Source of the DNA: Nostoc sp. KVJ20
Lineage (GTDB): Bacteria > Cyanobacteriota > Cyanobacteriia > Cyanobacteriales > Nostocaceae
Length of the DNA stretch: 64,000 nt
Assembly: GCF_001712795.1 (NCBI RefSeq)
Contig: NZ_KV757581.1
Location: 1 to 64,000, forward strand
Direction of reading: 5' to 3'
In this document: positions 44,842-54,250 of the stretch, one piece after another
How positions within the stretch are numbered: the first letter of the stretch is position 1
How the letters are laid out: each line of letters begins with the position of its first letter
The notes under the pieces: generated by a model
What the model was told of the DNA's origin: nothing
The model's input: the letters and a program-made list of their open reading frames with translations, nothing else
Database searches by the model: none
Position numbers and translations under genes: made by a program

Positions 44842-45555
44842 TAAATAAAAAAACTGGAAGCTATTCAAGTTTTGAACCTCCAGTAGTTACTATATAAATT
44901 GAAAGTTTAGAAACCAGAGATAATCCAGGTTGGGAGGACTAGGATTACAATAGTTGAAAGAGAAGCGTATGAGCTACTAGTTCTACCAGCCAAGGAAACG
45001 ATTTCACCGTAACTTTTCTCTTTCTGTTCCTGGTATTGATGTTAAGCGTTTGCTTTATTAACTAAAGCAACACCAAGCACAGGATAGGAAGTTTTATAAG
45101 CATTACTCTCACCGTCTGCAGTCGGTTAAAGCTGTATAAAATTTGGATTGGGGGAATCCACCTCCCCAAATTTTCTTTGCTCAGACTTCCTCAAAAATAG
45201 AACCACCAGTAGCAACGGTTGGATCATCAGTCTTGGTTTAGGAGTTATTTACCCCATGAAATGCTGACTACTTTTGTAATCAGTTTGATTTATTTCATAG
45301 TCAGAACTAATCATTGATTTTATTTAATTAAATTAACTTGCTTGCCAATCACCTCTATTTTGGTTCAAGTTGTAGTTGTTATTAGTTTACCAATACTGTC
45401 AGTATATATTTGCCATTTTGGCAGATTTTTGCAAAAAGTTATCAAATTAATGAGTGCTATAGAAAACCTGCCATGCTATAAATTTTAAATTAGCATAGCA
45501 GGTTCTCAGAGACGGAATCACCTCTAGGGCAGAATCTATTGATTCAAAATACTTT
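44842..45555. other. Intergenic region with possible peptide-gene remnants on the minus strand
   Basis: About 710 bases with no full gene. On the minus strand three short stop-ended stretches have coding-like composition: TDDPTVATGGSIFEEV near 45180-45230, ADGESNAYKTSYPVLGVALV ending at 45042, and GRTSSSYASLSTIVILVLP ending at 44907. None has a start codon. The last two share one frame across a TAA. They could be remains of small protein genes; I do not recognise them. An inverted repeat (aaatttgg / ccaaattt) lies near 45138-45173. Confidence 0.35.
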
Positions 45556-46029
45556 TTAATTGAATCCACAAGATTTCAAGGATATATCTTGAGTATTCTC
45601 TGGTTTTAATGGTGATTTGCTCGATTGATGTTCGTTAATGTGCTGTGTCAATCTTTGGTCTAAACTACCACCACGGATGTCTGTTTTTTTCTTTCCAACG
45701 ACTTCCAGATAAGCTAGGTCTTTAATTTTGCTCAAGCAGCTTGATGATACATTACTATCAGACCTAGAATCATTAGCGTGTTTCAGCATTTTGAGATTTT
45801 CACTTTGCTGTTGTTTGGTTCTGTTGGCTTGAGAGTTTTCTTTGAGCAATCGATTGTAGGTGCGATATGGAATGTAATGGAGAGGATTATAACCACCAAA
45901 TCTCAGCATTAAAACACATGCCCAGGAATACTTCCCAGCAAGAATTGCTTCAACTACTTTGTCAAATTGTTGAGCCTTGACTGTCTTATCTAAGTTGTTA
46001 CTAATGCCAGCAATGTCTTGATTCATCAT
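45556..46029 (-). CDS. hetP: Heterocyst differentiation protein HetP
   Basis: 157 residues. The conserved HetP core is intact: [20 protein letters not shown] and [20 protein letters not shown]. The C-terminal half ([36 protein letters not shown]) matches the length and tail of HetP rather than its shorter paralogues. HetP acts after HetR to commit a cell to becoming a heterocyst. In Anabaena it lies directly downstream of hetC; here a decayed hetC lies upstream on the same strand, supporting the name. A HetP paralogue remains possible. Confidence 0.85.
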   Translation of the reverse strand: MMNQDIAGISNNLDKTVKAQQFDKVVEAILAGKYSWACVLMLRFGGYNPLHYIPYRTYNRLLKENSQANRTKQQQSENLKMLKHANDSRSDSNVSSSCLSKIKDLAYLEVVGKKKTDIRGGSLDQRLTQHINEHQSSKSPLKPENTQDISLKSCGFN

Positions 46030-47439
46030 AGTTTTTAGTTATCTGGGATGAAGTAAACTAGTTCAGGTTCTGCGATTGTTGCTGTTTCAATTGAGGTGTA
46101 CAGACTGCACTAGCCTTTTTGCAGCTGTGGAATCGCTTCTCGGAAATTATCAGCAATGGGACTGTGTTGGATGTTGACAAGAGATAAAAATCTATGAATC
46201 AACAGACGTGTACATAACTTTCCCAAGCTCTGATTGACTCTTGCAGCTTTGAGCGGTAAAGACTCAGGCTGATGATTCTTTCTTTCCATGAACTGACCTT
46301 TGATTAAAAACTTGATTGTTTTTAATCAAGTTTGTTGGCTGCTCAGTCTTAATTATCCAGATTCCCTCCAATGAATGGAAGAAACTGTAGCTTTTACTTG
46401 TTATTAAGTGAAAGTTCAAAATTTATCTTTTGTCTTGTCGGATGACTGATAGGACAAAATCTCAGTGTGATTATTGGTAGATGTAGTTTTATCTTCTTAA
46501 ACTTTCTCAACTCCTAATTCAATAAATTGTCTCTGTTCAAACGGTTGTATTTCTTACTACTGCTGAATTAGGCATTTTCCGGGAAAATTGCATATTTTTT
46601 TGGATAGTGGAGAAAATTTATTTATCTTTGAGCATTAACAACGTCATTCGTATTTATACTATTTTTTGTCGTTAATGTCATCTACTAAGTTAGCAGATTT
46701 ATAAGCTAAATTTACTGAATGTATTCTGATACTTACTTGCGTATTGTGCAACTTTTACTTTTGTCCCTCTTTGCTAATTCATGGGGGGTCTTACCCCTCA
46801 CACAATATCAATTTAAACCCTTTAGTATTGTCAAGTCACTAGAAAATATTACCATTAAATTTGATGTAAAACAACTTCTAAAAATAGTATATATAGAGAA
46901 TAAAAAGTGTTAGCAGGCATGGTGTTGAGCCTATTTTTCAATAAGTTCAATTAGAGGACTATATCTATCAGCCTTGTATTTCTTGATTTACAAGAGCTAC
47001 AGCTTCAGCGTATCTACATGAAAACGCTGTAAACTGATCATAAATATTTCATGAGTGTCAGTCATGAATTTATAGATAGCCTAGTTTTAAAATTAAATTA
47101 CTGGTTATGAATAATAGAGGAATCGTAAGTTGTTTAAAAAGTCTCAGTACTCTTGTATGGGGTGTTAGCAGAACGTAACGCACCCTACATATATTTCAAA
47201 AACAAATAATAATCTTATAGCTTTAATCATCATTATTATGACTAAAGTAAAATGACCATAACTGGATGCTTTTACCCAAAAAGGTGTGGCAGATTAAGTC
47301 TGTACAACATTAAATAGTTTTGTAATAGAGATAAAGCAGCTAATACAGAATATTATTAAGCTGATTTAGTAGTACTTTTTTATGTATTAATATTTAAAAT
47401 ATTTATAAACTTGAGATTAAAAATGTAGTGGTACTTGGA
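46030..47439. other. Long non-coding gap between hetC remnant and hetP
   Basis: About 1.4 kb with no convincing gene. It presumably includes the hetP promoter region. It contains a palindrome at 46302-46328 (gattaaaaac / gtttttaatc) and a gggtgttagcagaacgtaacgcaccc repeat near 47159-47184. Some may be decayed hetC, but I could not recognise more of it. One 64-codon frame at 46719 looks spurious. Confidence 0.5.
46302..46328. repeat. Palindrome upstream of hetP
   Basis: gattaaaaac and gtttttaatc form a 10-bp perfect stem around ttgatt. It lies about 270 bases upstream of the hetP start codon. It could be a terminator for an upstream transcript or a regulatory site. Confidence 0.5.
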
Positions 47440-48006
47440 CTAAATAGTAGTAAAAACACCAATTACCATGAGTTCTTCATGAATGCCTTGCTCAACAAGA
47501 ATACCTCGGTCTAGAACACTGCGCTGTTAAGGTAATGCGCCAGATATCCAAAATCAGGAAGCTGATGGTAAAAAGATTAACGGAAAAGAAGCTTTATCCT
47601 GTTTAGCTAGCTCCAAACTCTGGATGCGAAAGCCACGCCTTGGCTATGGTTGGGAAATCAATATGCGATCGCCTTTAACTCTCCAGACAACTATATAATG
47701 AATTTCTTGCCAATGAGCTATCTGTGGGTTATAATATGAGTCCGGCTTACTAAGACTCGCCCTCACTAATAGCGCTTCATATCCCAAAGTTTGGGCTACT
47801 TTTGCTAAACCCTGGAGAGATACACGTCTATGATCTACCCGCGCTAACTGAGGCAAAGTGTAGAGATTTAAACATAAGCTCCAGTATTGGCTAATCATTG
47901 CCAAGCACGTAGCACCACGATCTGGTGAACTTTGTTTTTGAGTAAAGGAATAGGAACGCCATAACCTAGCCTTTGATTGTGAACATAGTCTGGGAAATAT
48001 TAGCAA
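47440..48006 (-). pseudogene. hetC: Decayed hetC (C39-peptidase ABC exporter) remnant
   Basis: The 5' part (47644-48006) encodes an N-terminal C39 peptidase domain: FTQKQSSPDRGATCLAMISQ and GLAKVAQTLGYEALLVRASL, ending WQEIHYIVVWRVKGDRILIS. The catalytic Cys of the usual DCG motif is Arg (DRG). Then a stop occurs and about 118 bases later the frame QRSVLDRGILVEQGIHEELM (to a TAG at 47440-47442) is the C-terminal end of an ABC ATPase. The membrane domain and most of the ATPase are missing. hetC in Anabaena encodes about 1,040 residues and lies upstream of hetP, as here. I infer an internal deletion with point mutations. Confidence 0.7.
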
Positions 48007-48339
48007 TATTTATCGCTAAAGCTAGTAATATTCGCATTTTTTGAAACGTAGTCTTGAATTCTCAATGCTTCAACTCTTACCATTACTGTAATTTTCCTCC
48101 GCTTCCGGAAACACTCGGAAAATAAAATCACAAATCTAGACTCTGCTTTCTCAGATGAAGATGGGCTAAATTTGGCAACGCGCATATTATATGTGGAATA
48201 GGGGAAAGGGGAAGGGGAAAAGGGAAAAAGATGTATTCAAAACCTTTTCCCTTTTCCCCTCTAACCAAACCTTATTGCTAGGGGTAGCTGTATACCCCTA
48301 CGTGTGTTGCATGAAAACGAGAATGGCTTTGACCGTTAA

Positions 48340-50748
48340 TCAATTAATAACTAAGTAAATTCCCCAAATCGCCATTGGTCGCAGGTAAGTGCTAGCGCGG
48401 AAAGTACCCGCTGCGGTGATAGCTTCAGGTGTGCGAAATTGCAGACCATTGTTATAAATTTGCTGCACCACAGCTTGCGTCAACTTTAACGCTTCATCCT
48501 TCATTCCCATCTGCACGAGAAAAGCCGCCAGCCCAAAGTTTATTCCCGTCCAAACTTCTAGAGGGTGAGTAGCTTGGGGATTTTCTGGTGAACCATCAGG
48601 ACGAACACCATTAGCAGCACCAAACTCACCATTGCAGAATTTCAAAAAGCACGCATCATAAACAGTTTTTAGGGCAGAAAGGGTGCGATCGCTCGGTACA
48701 ATATCAGGTAAATCCAGCAGACGGGCATAAAACTGTCCGCACAATTGATCTGCCATCACCACATCGGAACCACTTTCACTATCAAGTTTGTAATATTGCC
48801 CATTCCAGAGTTTTTCTTGGTAAATAGGCAGAGATTGTTGTAACCAAGTTTCATAGATAGATTTTTGGGCTGCCAACTCTGCTGTGTTACCTGTCTGGTA
48901 AGTTAATAAAATATCGCTAATTGCGATCGCAGCCTCTAGCGCCGCCAACCACAACCCACCACAATAGGCGCTGACACCCTGTAACCGCCAATCATCAAAG
49001 GTTTGGTCAGGCGCACCAGAATTTTCCGGAATCCCATCGCCATCAAGGTCAAAAGTTTTCAGGTAGTCAAGGGTTTGAACGATCGCATTCCAACAATCTG
49101 CCAAGAATTCTACATCGTCAGCACCCGTGAGCAGAAAATCACGGTACACTTGCAAAACAAAATCACTACCCAAATCTTTCCACAAATTGCAGTCTTGATA
49201 GCTGGTGTAATTAGTTTTCTCCCAAACGTGTTCATTGGGTGCGCCTAAATCGTGGGGTGTTGCACCTGCGACTTTACGAACTGCAATCGGGCTTTCTGCC
49301 TTAATTGTCATGTAATAACCAATGATTCGGGGAGTATCATCACCTTGAGGAATCGCCCTTGCAAATGCTCGAATCACCGACTTTTCTAATTCTGGAAATA
49401 GCATCAGCAGGGCAAAAGAGCCATACAACCGTACATCTAGACTTTCATACCAGCGGTAATCTAAGCACTCCAGCACCGCAAACTGACCGATGGGGTCAAG
49501 TTCTGATGCTGCACTCCAGAGAGTACCGCCGCTGGTGAGGTCATAAAGCTCATTAAATAGAGCCATTTTAAACCAGTCGGGTAAATCTTCCCGGTCGATA
49601 ATCGGTTTTTGCCAACTTTGAATTTGCGATCGCCAGGTTTGGTATTCTTGTAGGGCAGTAGATGCGATCGCCCAAGCATTATTTCCACTTTTACCAAAAA
49701 AGTCCGTATATCTGCGATAATAATCAACCCCAGCCGCAAATTCTGTAATGGGTAAATCCCAAGCGAGGACAAAGGGGATTTCGAGAGTTTCGCCTGGTTG
49801 GAGAGTGAAACGGAGTGCGATCGCAGCCCCTAATTGTGTATTATCTGTTGCTGGAGTCGGATCTAGATAATTAGGCAAAGAACCATCTTTCGCAAAGCTT
49901 TCCCATATTTCCTCACCCGTTCCTTCTGGATTCCAGCAGGTGTGGTGAAATAATTCAACTTGGGGATGCTTCAGCGTGGCAATACACCAAGTTCCGTCAC
50001 CTTCTTGCAAAGCATCACTACCAACCCGACCTAATACACAACCAAACTGTTGTGTATTTTCAACTATTTGGTTATAGTTTCCTTGACTTTCGCCCCAGCG
50101 TGGTTGGTATTCGTAAACCGGACTACCATCATCGCGCACTTGCACTTGGGGAGATTTGAGGGCATTAGTAAACCAGCCCACCATATTTTGCCAAGTCAGC
50201 ATAATGCTGAGAGTAATAGGTGCATCTGTGGGGTTGTGGGCATTCCAGAGGAATAGTGCCACAGGGTAGCTAGTTTCTTGATAATTGCCTGCCCAGATTG
50301 GTGAAAACTGCTCACAAGTCAACTGTGCTTGAAATACATTTTCATACACAAACCAGCTACGTGGGTATAGCGCGTGATAATTGCCCGTTCCTTTTGTGTC
50401 GGCAAGTGTCGGATACCACTGCCAAGCTTGGAGAGTGCTATCATCGGGTGCTTGCGTAGACAAAGCGTAGGCTTGGGAAGATGTACCACTGGATTCAAAC
50501 ACACTGAATTGACAAGCGGGAACGTTTTTGAAGGTATGTTCACCACCGTCGATGTGCCACAGGTTGAAATCTCCCCGTGAAGAACGACCGATGCAACCTG
50601 CACCAAAGCCACCTAAAGGCGTACCATGCCAAGGGCCATCATCAATATTACTTGCGTAGCGGACGGTATAAGGTTTGTCCCAGCCTAAGCCGATAGGACG
50701 GCTCCAAGTACAAGAGGGAATTTTCGGGGAAAGTTGATTTGTCATCAC
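48340..50748 (-). CDS. GH116 beta-glucosidase / glucosylceramidase-type glycosidase
   Basis: 802 residues of the GBA2-type GH116 family. N-terminal beta domain: GTPLGGFGAGCIGRSSRGDF and IDGGEHTF. The (alpha/alpha)6 catalytic domain has LFNELYDLTSGGTLW, whose Glu (about residue 399) should be the nucleophile. GDGIPENSGAPDQTFDDW supplies the acid/base Asp (about residue 582). It ends GTFRASTYLRPMAIWGIYLV. Full length for the family. No signal peptide, so it is probably cytoplasmic. It should cleave beta-glucosides, possibly glucosylated lipids. It stands alone. Confidence 0.92.
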   Translation of the reverse strand: MMTNQLSPKIPSCTWSRPIGLGWDKPYTVRYASNIDDGPWHGTPLGGFGAGCIGRSSRGDFNLWHIDGGEHTFKNVPACQFSVFESSGTSSQAYALSTQAPDDSTLQAWQWYPTLADTKGTGNYHALYPRSWFVYENVFQAQLTCEQFSPIWAGNYQETSYPVALFLWNAHNPTDAPITLSIMLTWQNMVGWFTNALKSPQVQVRDDGSPVYEYQPRWGESQGNYNQIVENTQQFGCVLGRVGSDALQEGDGTWCIATLKHPQVELFHHTCWNPEGTGEEIWESFAKDGSLPNYLDPTPATDNTQLGAAIALRFTLQPGETLEIPFVLAWDLPITEFAAGVDYYRRYTDFFGKSGNNAWAIASTALQEYQTWRSQIQSWQKPIIDREDLPDWFKMALFNELYDLTSGGTLWSAASELDPIGQFAVLECLDYRWYESLDVRLYGSFALLMLFPELEKSVIRAFARAIPQGDDTPRIIGYYMTIKAESPIAVRKVAGATPHDLGAPNEHVWEKTNYTSYQDCNLWKDLGSDFVLQVYRDFLLTGADDVEFLADCWNAIVQTLDYLKTFDLDGDGIPENSGAPDQTFDDWRLQGVSAYCGGLWLAALEAAIAISDILLTYQTGNTAELAAQKSIYETWLQQSLPIYQEKLWNGQYYKLDSESGSDVVMADQLCGQFYARLLDLPDIVPSDRTLSALKTVYDACFLKFCNGEFGAANGVRPDGSPENPQATHPLEVWTGINFGLAAFLVQMGMKDEALKLTQAVVQQIYNNGLQFRTPEAITAAGTFRASTYLRPMAIWGIYLVIN

Positions 50749-50851
50749 CTGATGTTACAGCGTGCAGTTACTTGAAATACTCACCGGGCTGAAGCCTCGG
50801 TGATTCTTGACGCTTCAGAGGCTTCAGCGCTGGAGCAACAATTAGACGGGG

Positions 50852-51685
50852 TTATTTTGAAGCTAGGCTAATTATCATTTTTTCAAAAATTTTCAGCACA
50901 TGTTCCTCTCCATTGTCCCTAGTAAAAATGCTAAAATTTGGGTGAGAATTGATTTCAATTAACCAATATTGATTATCTCGGTCTAATACGATATCTAAGC
51001 CACCATAATCAAGGTCTAATTCTTCAAAAACTGGTTTAGCAAAATTAGCAATATCTGACAATATTTGTGGATCGTTGATATACTTTGCTTTTGCACCATT
51101 CCAGTGCAGAGGGCTAAGATTTCCTGCGAACTCTGCATTACTTATATCTTTTTCATAGAGCAAAACTAACTCTTTATTTAAGAAAACTGCTCTATATTCA
51201 GATTTTATGTCAATAAATTCTTGAGCAAGAGCGACATAATCATACTTTTTAAAATTCACATTAAAAATTTCTTTTAAAGCATTTTCAATTTCATCTTGAT
51301 TCTGACATAAAAATACATTATGTCCGCTAGAGCCAGAATTCCTTTTAACAATCACTGGCGTTTCAAAATTTTCTTTTATTTCTAATACGATATTTTGAAT
51401 AGTTGGAAATTTTAAGTAGATTTTATACTCTATGTCACAAAAAGGAGAAAGAAAACCTACTGTCCGAGGAAGTTTAATTTTTTTATTTAAAACATGATAA
51501 GTGTATTCCTTATCTTTCATAAGATGTGATACTGCTTGATTAATCAGTGGAGTACTATAGTTACAAAAATAATGGGGTTTATTATTGAGTTTGATTTTGA
51601 TTAAGTTTTCAGCAGGATGAATAACTTCATAGCTGATGTTTAAGTTGTTACAAGCTTGCAGCAATAGCGAAACGTTGTCTAACAT
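50852..51685 (-). CDS. Orphan ATP-grasp protein (RimK/glutathione synthetase-like)
   Basis: 277 residues. The ATP-grasp motifs are visible: TPVIVKRNSGSSGHNVFLC (nucleotide lysine and glycine-rich loop), ALAQEFIDIKSEYRAVFL, and LDYGGLDIVLDRDNQYWLIE followed by INSHPNFS (metal-binding Asp, Glu and Asn). Such enzymes join a carboxylate to an amine via acyl phosphate. No biosynthetic partner genes or precursor peptide are seen alongside, so the substrate is unknown. It is AT-rich relative to its neighbours, a possible sign of transfer. Confidence 0.82.
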   Translation of the reverse strand: MLDNVSLLLQACNNLNISYEVIHPAENLIKIKLNNKPHYFCNYSTPLINQAVSHLMKDKEYTYHVLNKKIKLPRTVGFLSPFCDIEYKIYLKFPTIQNIVLEIKENFETPVIVKRNSGSSGHNVFLCQNQDEIENALKEIFNVNFKKYDYVALAQEFIDIKSEYRAVFLNKELVLLYEKDISNAEFAGNLSPLHWNGAKAKYINDPQILSDIANFAKPVFEELDLDYGGLDIVLDRDNQYWLIEINSHPNFSIFTRDNGEEHVLKIFEKMIISLASK

Positions 51686-51722
51686 AAATAATTAAAATTA
51701 AACCTCTAAATTACGAATTATT

Positions 51723-52598
51723 TTAACTGGTTGTTTGCCGTTTAAAAATTACTATCTCAGTACCAACAACTGGGTTACGAGCTATTAGCCTCTTTTGGGA
51801 GTCGATAATTTCTAAATGGGTAAAATCAAGTTCTTGAGAGCGTTGTAATATCTCCGCAGCTAGTTTGTCTTGCTGAGATTCTTGGAGAGTATACCAATCA
51901 TCACTAATTTTGACTGTCAGATTACTCGTGCGAAAGTTGGCTTCAATTGACTTTATCAGACCAGAGGCAATGCGATCGCTAATTTCGGCTACCTGATTTT
52001 CAATAGCCGCAATCAAGGCTTGTTCTGGTGTCAATTCTATGATTGGTGTCGGTGTTGGCGTTGGCGTGGGAGTTACTTCTGGTTCCGGTTCCGGCGTTGG
52101 TGGGGTGGTTTCTACTTCTGGCGGCGGCGTAATTTCCTCTGGTGGCTGTGGTTCAGGTGCAACTGACTCCGGTGGCGTAGTTATCGTTGGTGTCGGTACA
52201 GGAACCTCCTCAACTGGGGGAACTGCTGCTATTTCAGTAGGTTTACCAGTAAAGACAGTCGTAGTCGTCCAAACGAGAATTACAGCAATTCCAGTAACAA
52301 TTCCCGTCAAAGCCGTATCTGATAACTTTGTTGACAAATTTGATGGTAAAAACAAGCGGATTGTCCTTAACAGTCCACCCCATCGCAACTGAAGCTGCTG
52401 GAAAAACCTGGGTGTTTCCTCAGTACCAGGTAGGGGTGCTGTCTCCAGTTTGTCCACCGTTGTTTCTAAAACCCCAATCGTCCCTCGGAGAAGTTGGATA
52501 ATTTTAGCCTTCCAAAAGGGCTGAACTCTCTGGTAAGGTTTTTGGGGAGGTTGAGTTACTTGCTCATCCGTCGGTTTTGACTGATTGTCTTGTGACAT
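51723..52598 (-). CDS. Single-span membrane protein with Pro/Thr-rich linker
   Basis: 291 residues: a cytoplasmic N-terminal part, one membrane segment (ALTGIVTGIAVILVWTTTTV), a Pro/Thr/Glu-rich linker (about 125-190, many PTPTP units) and a C-terminal folded domain (AIENQVAEISDRIASGLIKS and WYTLQESQQDKLAAEILQRS). The C-terminal domain is conserved in hypothetical cyanobacterial proteins, but I cannot assign a function. It probably projects a small domain into the periplasm. It lies 38 bases upstream of the ATP-grasp gene on the same strand, so they may share a transcript. Confidence 0.75.
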   Translation of the reverse strand: MSQDNQSKPTDEQVTQPPQKPYQRVQPFWKAKIIQLLRGTIGVLETTVDKLETAPLPGTEETPRFFQQLQLRWGGLLRTIRLFLPSNLSTKLSDTALTGIVTGIAVILVWTTTTVFTGKPTEIAAVPPVEEVPVPTPTITTPPESVAPEPQPPEEITPPPEVETTPPTPEPEPEVTPTPTPTPTPIIELTPEQALIAAIENQVAEISDRIASGLIKSIEANFRTSNLTVKISDDWYTLQESQQDKLAAEILQRSQELDFTHLEIIDSQKRLIARNPVVGTEIVIFKRQTTS

Positions 52599-52733
52599 GG
52601 AACTTTCACCAAAAGCAGCGAATCAAAGACAAACAACGTATATTATTACTGATGCTGCCTTCTTTTGCCTTAATGTATCATTTCGTTGCACATTGCTTCG
52701 GCTAATCTGACTATTTATTAAATTTGGTGAGCT

Positions 52734-53654
52734 ATGAAACTAAAACGTCGTCAATTTTTATTTTTAAGCAGCCTCAGCGCCATTAGTACAGGATTTTTTT
52801 CCTGGATGTTAGTTCGTCAAAATAATCAAAGTGCTGATATTAGTGATTTAACAACAGCTATAGCCGCCAACCCAGTCAAAAAAGACTTGTTATTACGTTT
52901 TTTGTCTGTAGCAGATACGGGGACTGGAGCTAAAGGACAGTATGCTGTGGCTGGAGCAATGAATGCGTATCACAAACAAAATCCTTATAATTTAGTCGTT
53001 TTAGCTGGAGATAATATTTACAATAACGGCGAAATCGAGAAAATTAATGCAGTTTTTGAGCGTCCTTATCAATCTTTGCTAAAGCAAGGTGTGAAATTTC
53101 AGGCTTGTTTAGGTAATCACGATATTCGTACTGCTAATGGTGATCCACAAGTCAAGTATGCCGGCTTTAATATGAAGGGAAGACGCTACTATACATTTAG
53201 CCGTGGCTCTGTGCAATTTTTTGCTTTAGATACTAACAGTAATGCTGATTGGAAAAATCAACTACCTTGGTTAGAAAAAGAATTAAGTCTTAGTAAAGCC
53301 CCTTGGAAAGTCGTATTTGGCCACCATCCAATTTATTCATCTGGTGTCTATGGGACTAATACAGAGTTTATTAAAACTTTTACTCCGCTGTTTCAAAAAT
53401 ACGGCGTTCAAGTTTATATAAATGGTCACGAACACCATTATGAACGCACTCGTACTATTAATGGAACGACTTATTTAGTTACTGGTGGTGGTGCAGGTAC
53501 TCGTCCTGTAGGGCGTTCAGAATGGACAGAGCATTCTGCTGAGAAGCTGAGTTTTGCAGCGTATGAGGTGTATCCAGATAGAATAGAAGTAAGTGCGATC
53601 GCTACTGATAAGCGCGTTTTTGATAAAGGGATTATTCAATTAAAATCAGCTTAG
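52734..53654 (+). CDS. Exported metallophosphoesterase (purple acid phosphatase-like)
   Basis: 306 residues. The N-terminus KLKRRQFLFLSSLSAISTGF is a twin-arginine export signal. The phosphoesterase core has the metal-ligand blocks ADTGTGAKG, VLAGDNIYNNG, CLGNHDIR, FGHHPIYSSG and NGHEHHYERT in the usual order. It resembles tartrate-resistant acid phosphatase type 5. It should release phosphate from organic esters in the periplasm. The GAF gene follows four bases after its stop. Confidence 0.9.
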   Translation: MKLKRRQFLFLSSLSAISTGFFSWMLVRQNNQSADISDLTTAIAANPVKKDLLLRFLSVADTGTGAKGQYAVAGAMNAYHKQNPYNLVVLAGDNIYNNGEIEKINAVFERPYQSLLKQGVKFQACLGNHDIRTANGDPQVKYAGFNMKGRRYYTFSRGSVQFFALDTNSNADWKNQLPWLEKELSLSKAPWKVVFGHHPIYSSGVYGTNTEFIKTFTPLFQKYGVQVYINGHEHHYERTRTINGTTYLVTGGGAGTRPVGRSEWTEHSAEKLSFAAYEVYPDRIEVSAIATDKRVFDKGIIQLKSA

Positions 53655-53658
53655 TTAG

Positions 53659-54192
53659 ATGACTCAGCCAGAACTTCCTTCTGCACTCAACAATATTGTA
53701 GAATCATCTCAAACACCAGATGCTATATTTTCTGCATTATTGCCAGCTATAGGCGATTTTTTACAGTCTGACAGATGTTTTCTATACCTGCACAATCCAC
53801 AGACAAACCTTGGTAGAGTTGCATTTTGTTGGATTCGCACTCCAGATGTACCTACCGTCTACAATGAAAAATGGGAAGCGCAGCCCCCAACTTTAGTAGA
53901 TGATGATCCAATGTTTGCGGCTGCGCTACGTGCTGAACCTTCAATCTTTGTCGAAGATGTAGAAACTGCTGATTCTCAGGTTTTAAATCGCGAATTTGAA
54001 CAGAAGTATTTTGGACATCGCGCCCTGATTCATGCCCATATCCGCCAAAATGGCCAACTCTGGGGAATTTTACAACCATGCATTTTTGGTAATCCCAGAG
54101 TTTGGACTGAATATGAACGAGGGGTGATTAATAATCTTGTCGAAAAAATTACACCTTTGACAGTTTCTTATGTCAAGTCTGCTTTTGATTAG
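53659..54192 (+). CDS. Stand-alone GAF domain protein
   Basis: 177 residues forming a single GAF domain: AIFSALLPAIGDFLQSDRCF, DDDPMFAAALRAEPSIFVED and WGILQPCIFGNPRVWTEYER. No output domain is attached. The typical bilin-binding Cys-His pair is not evident, so it may bind another small ligand. It is four bases downstream of the phosphoesterase gene, suggesting co-transcription. Confidence 0.85.
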   Translation: MTQPELPSALNNIVESSQTPDAIFSALLPAIGDFLQSDRCFLYLHNPQTNLGRVAFCWIRTPDVPTVYNEKWEAQPPTLVDDDPMFAAALRAEPSIFVEDVETADSQVLNREFEQKYFGHRALIHAHIRQNGQLWGILQPCIFGNPRVWTEYERGVINNLVEKITPLTVSYVKSAFD

Positions 54193-54250
54193 CTGTTTTT
54201 TACCGATTTCTTAACTGTATTGAATTACTACGTTCAGCGTTGTTAAAACT

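Noticed and set aside
46719..46913. 64-codon plus-strand frame between hetC remnant and hetP
   Set aside because: No family resemblance, poor composition and no ribosome-binding site.
48000..48185. 61-codon minus-strand frame just upstream of the hetC remnant
   Set aside because: It could be decayed hetC N-terminus, but I could not match it to any domain, so it is not called.
52039..52392. Plus-strand Gly/Val-rich frame (VGVGVG)
   Set aside because: Antisense of the Pro/Thr-rich linker of the minus-strand membrane protein.
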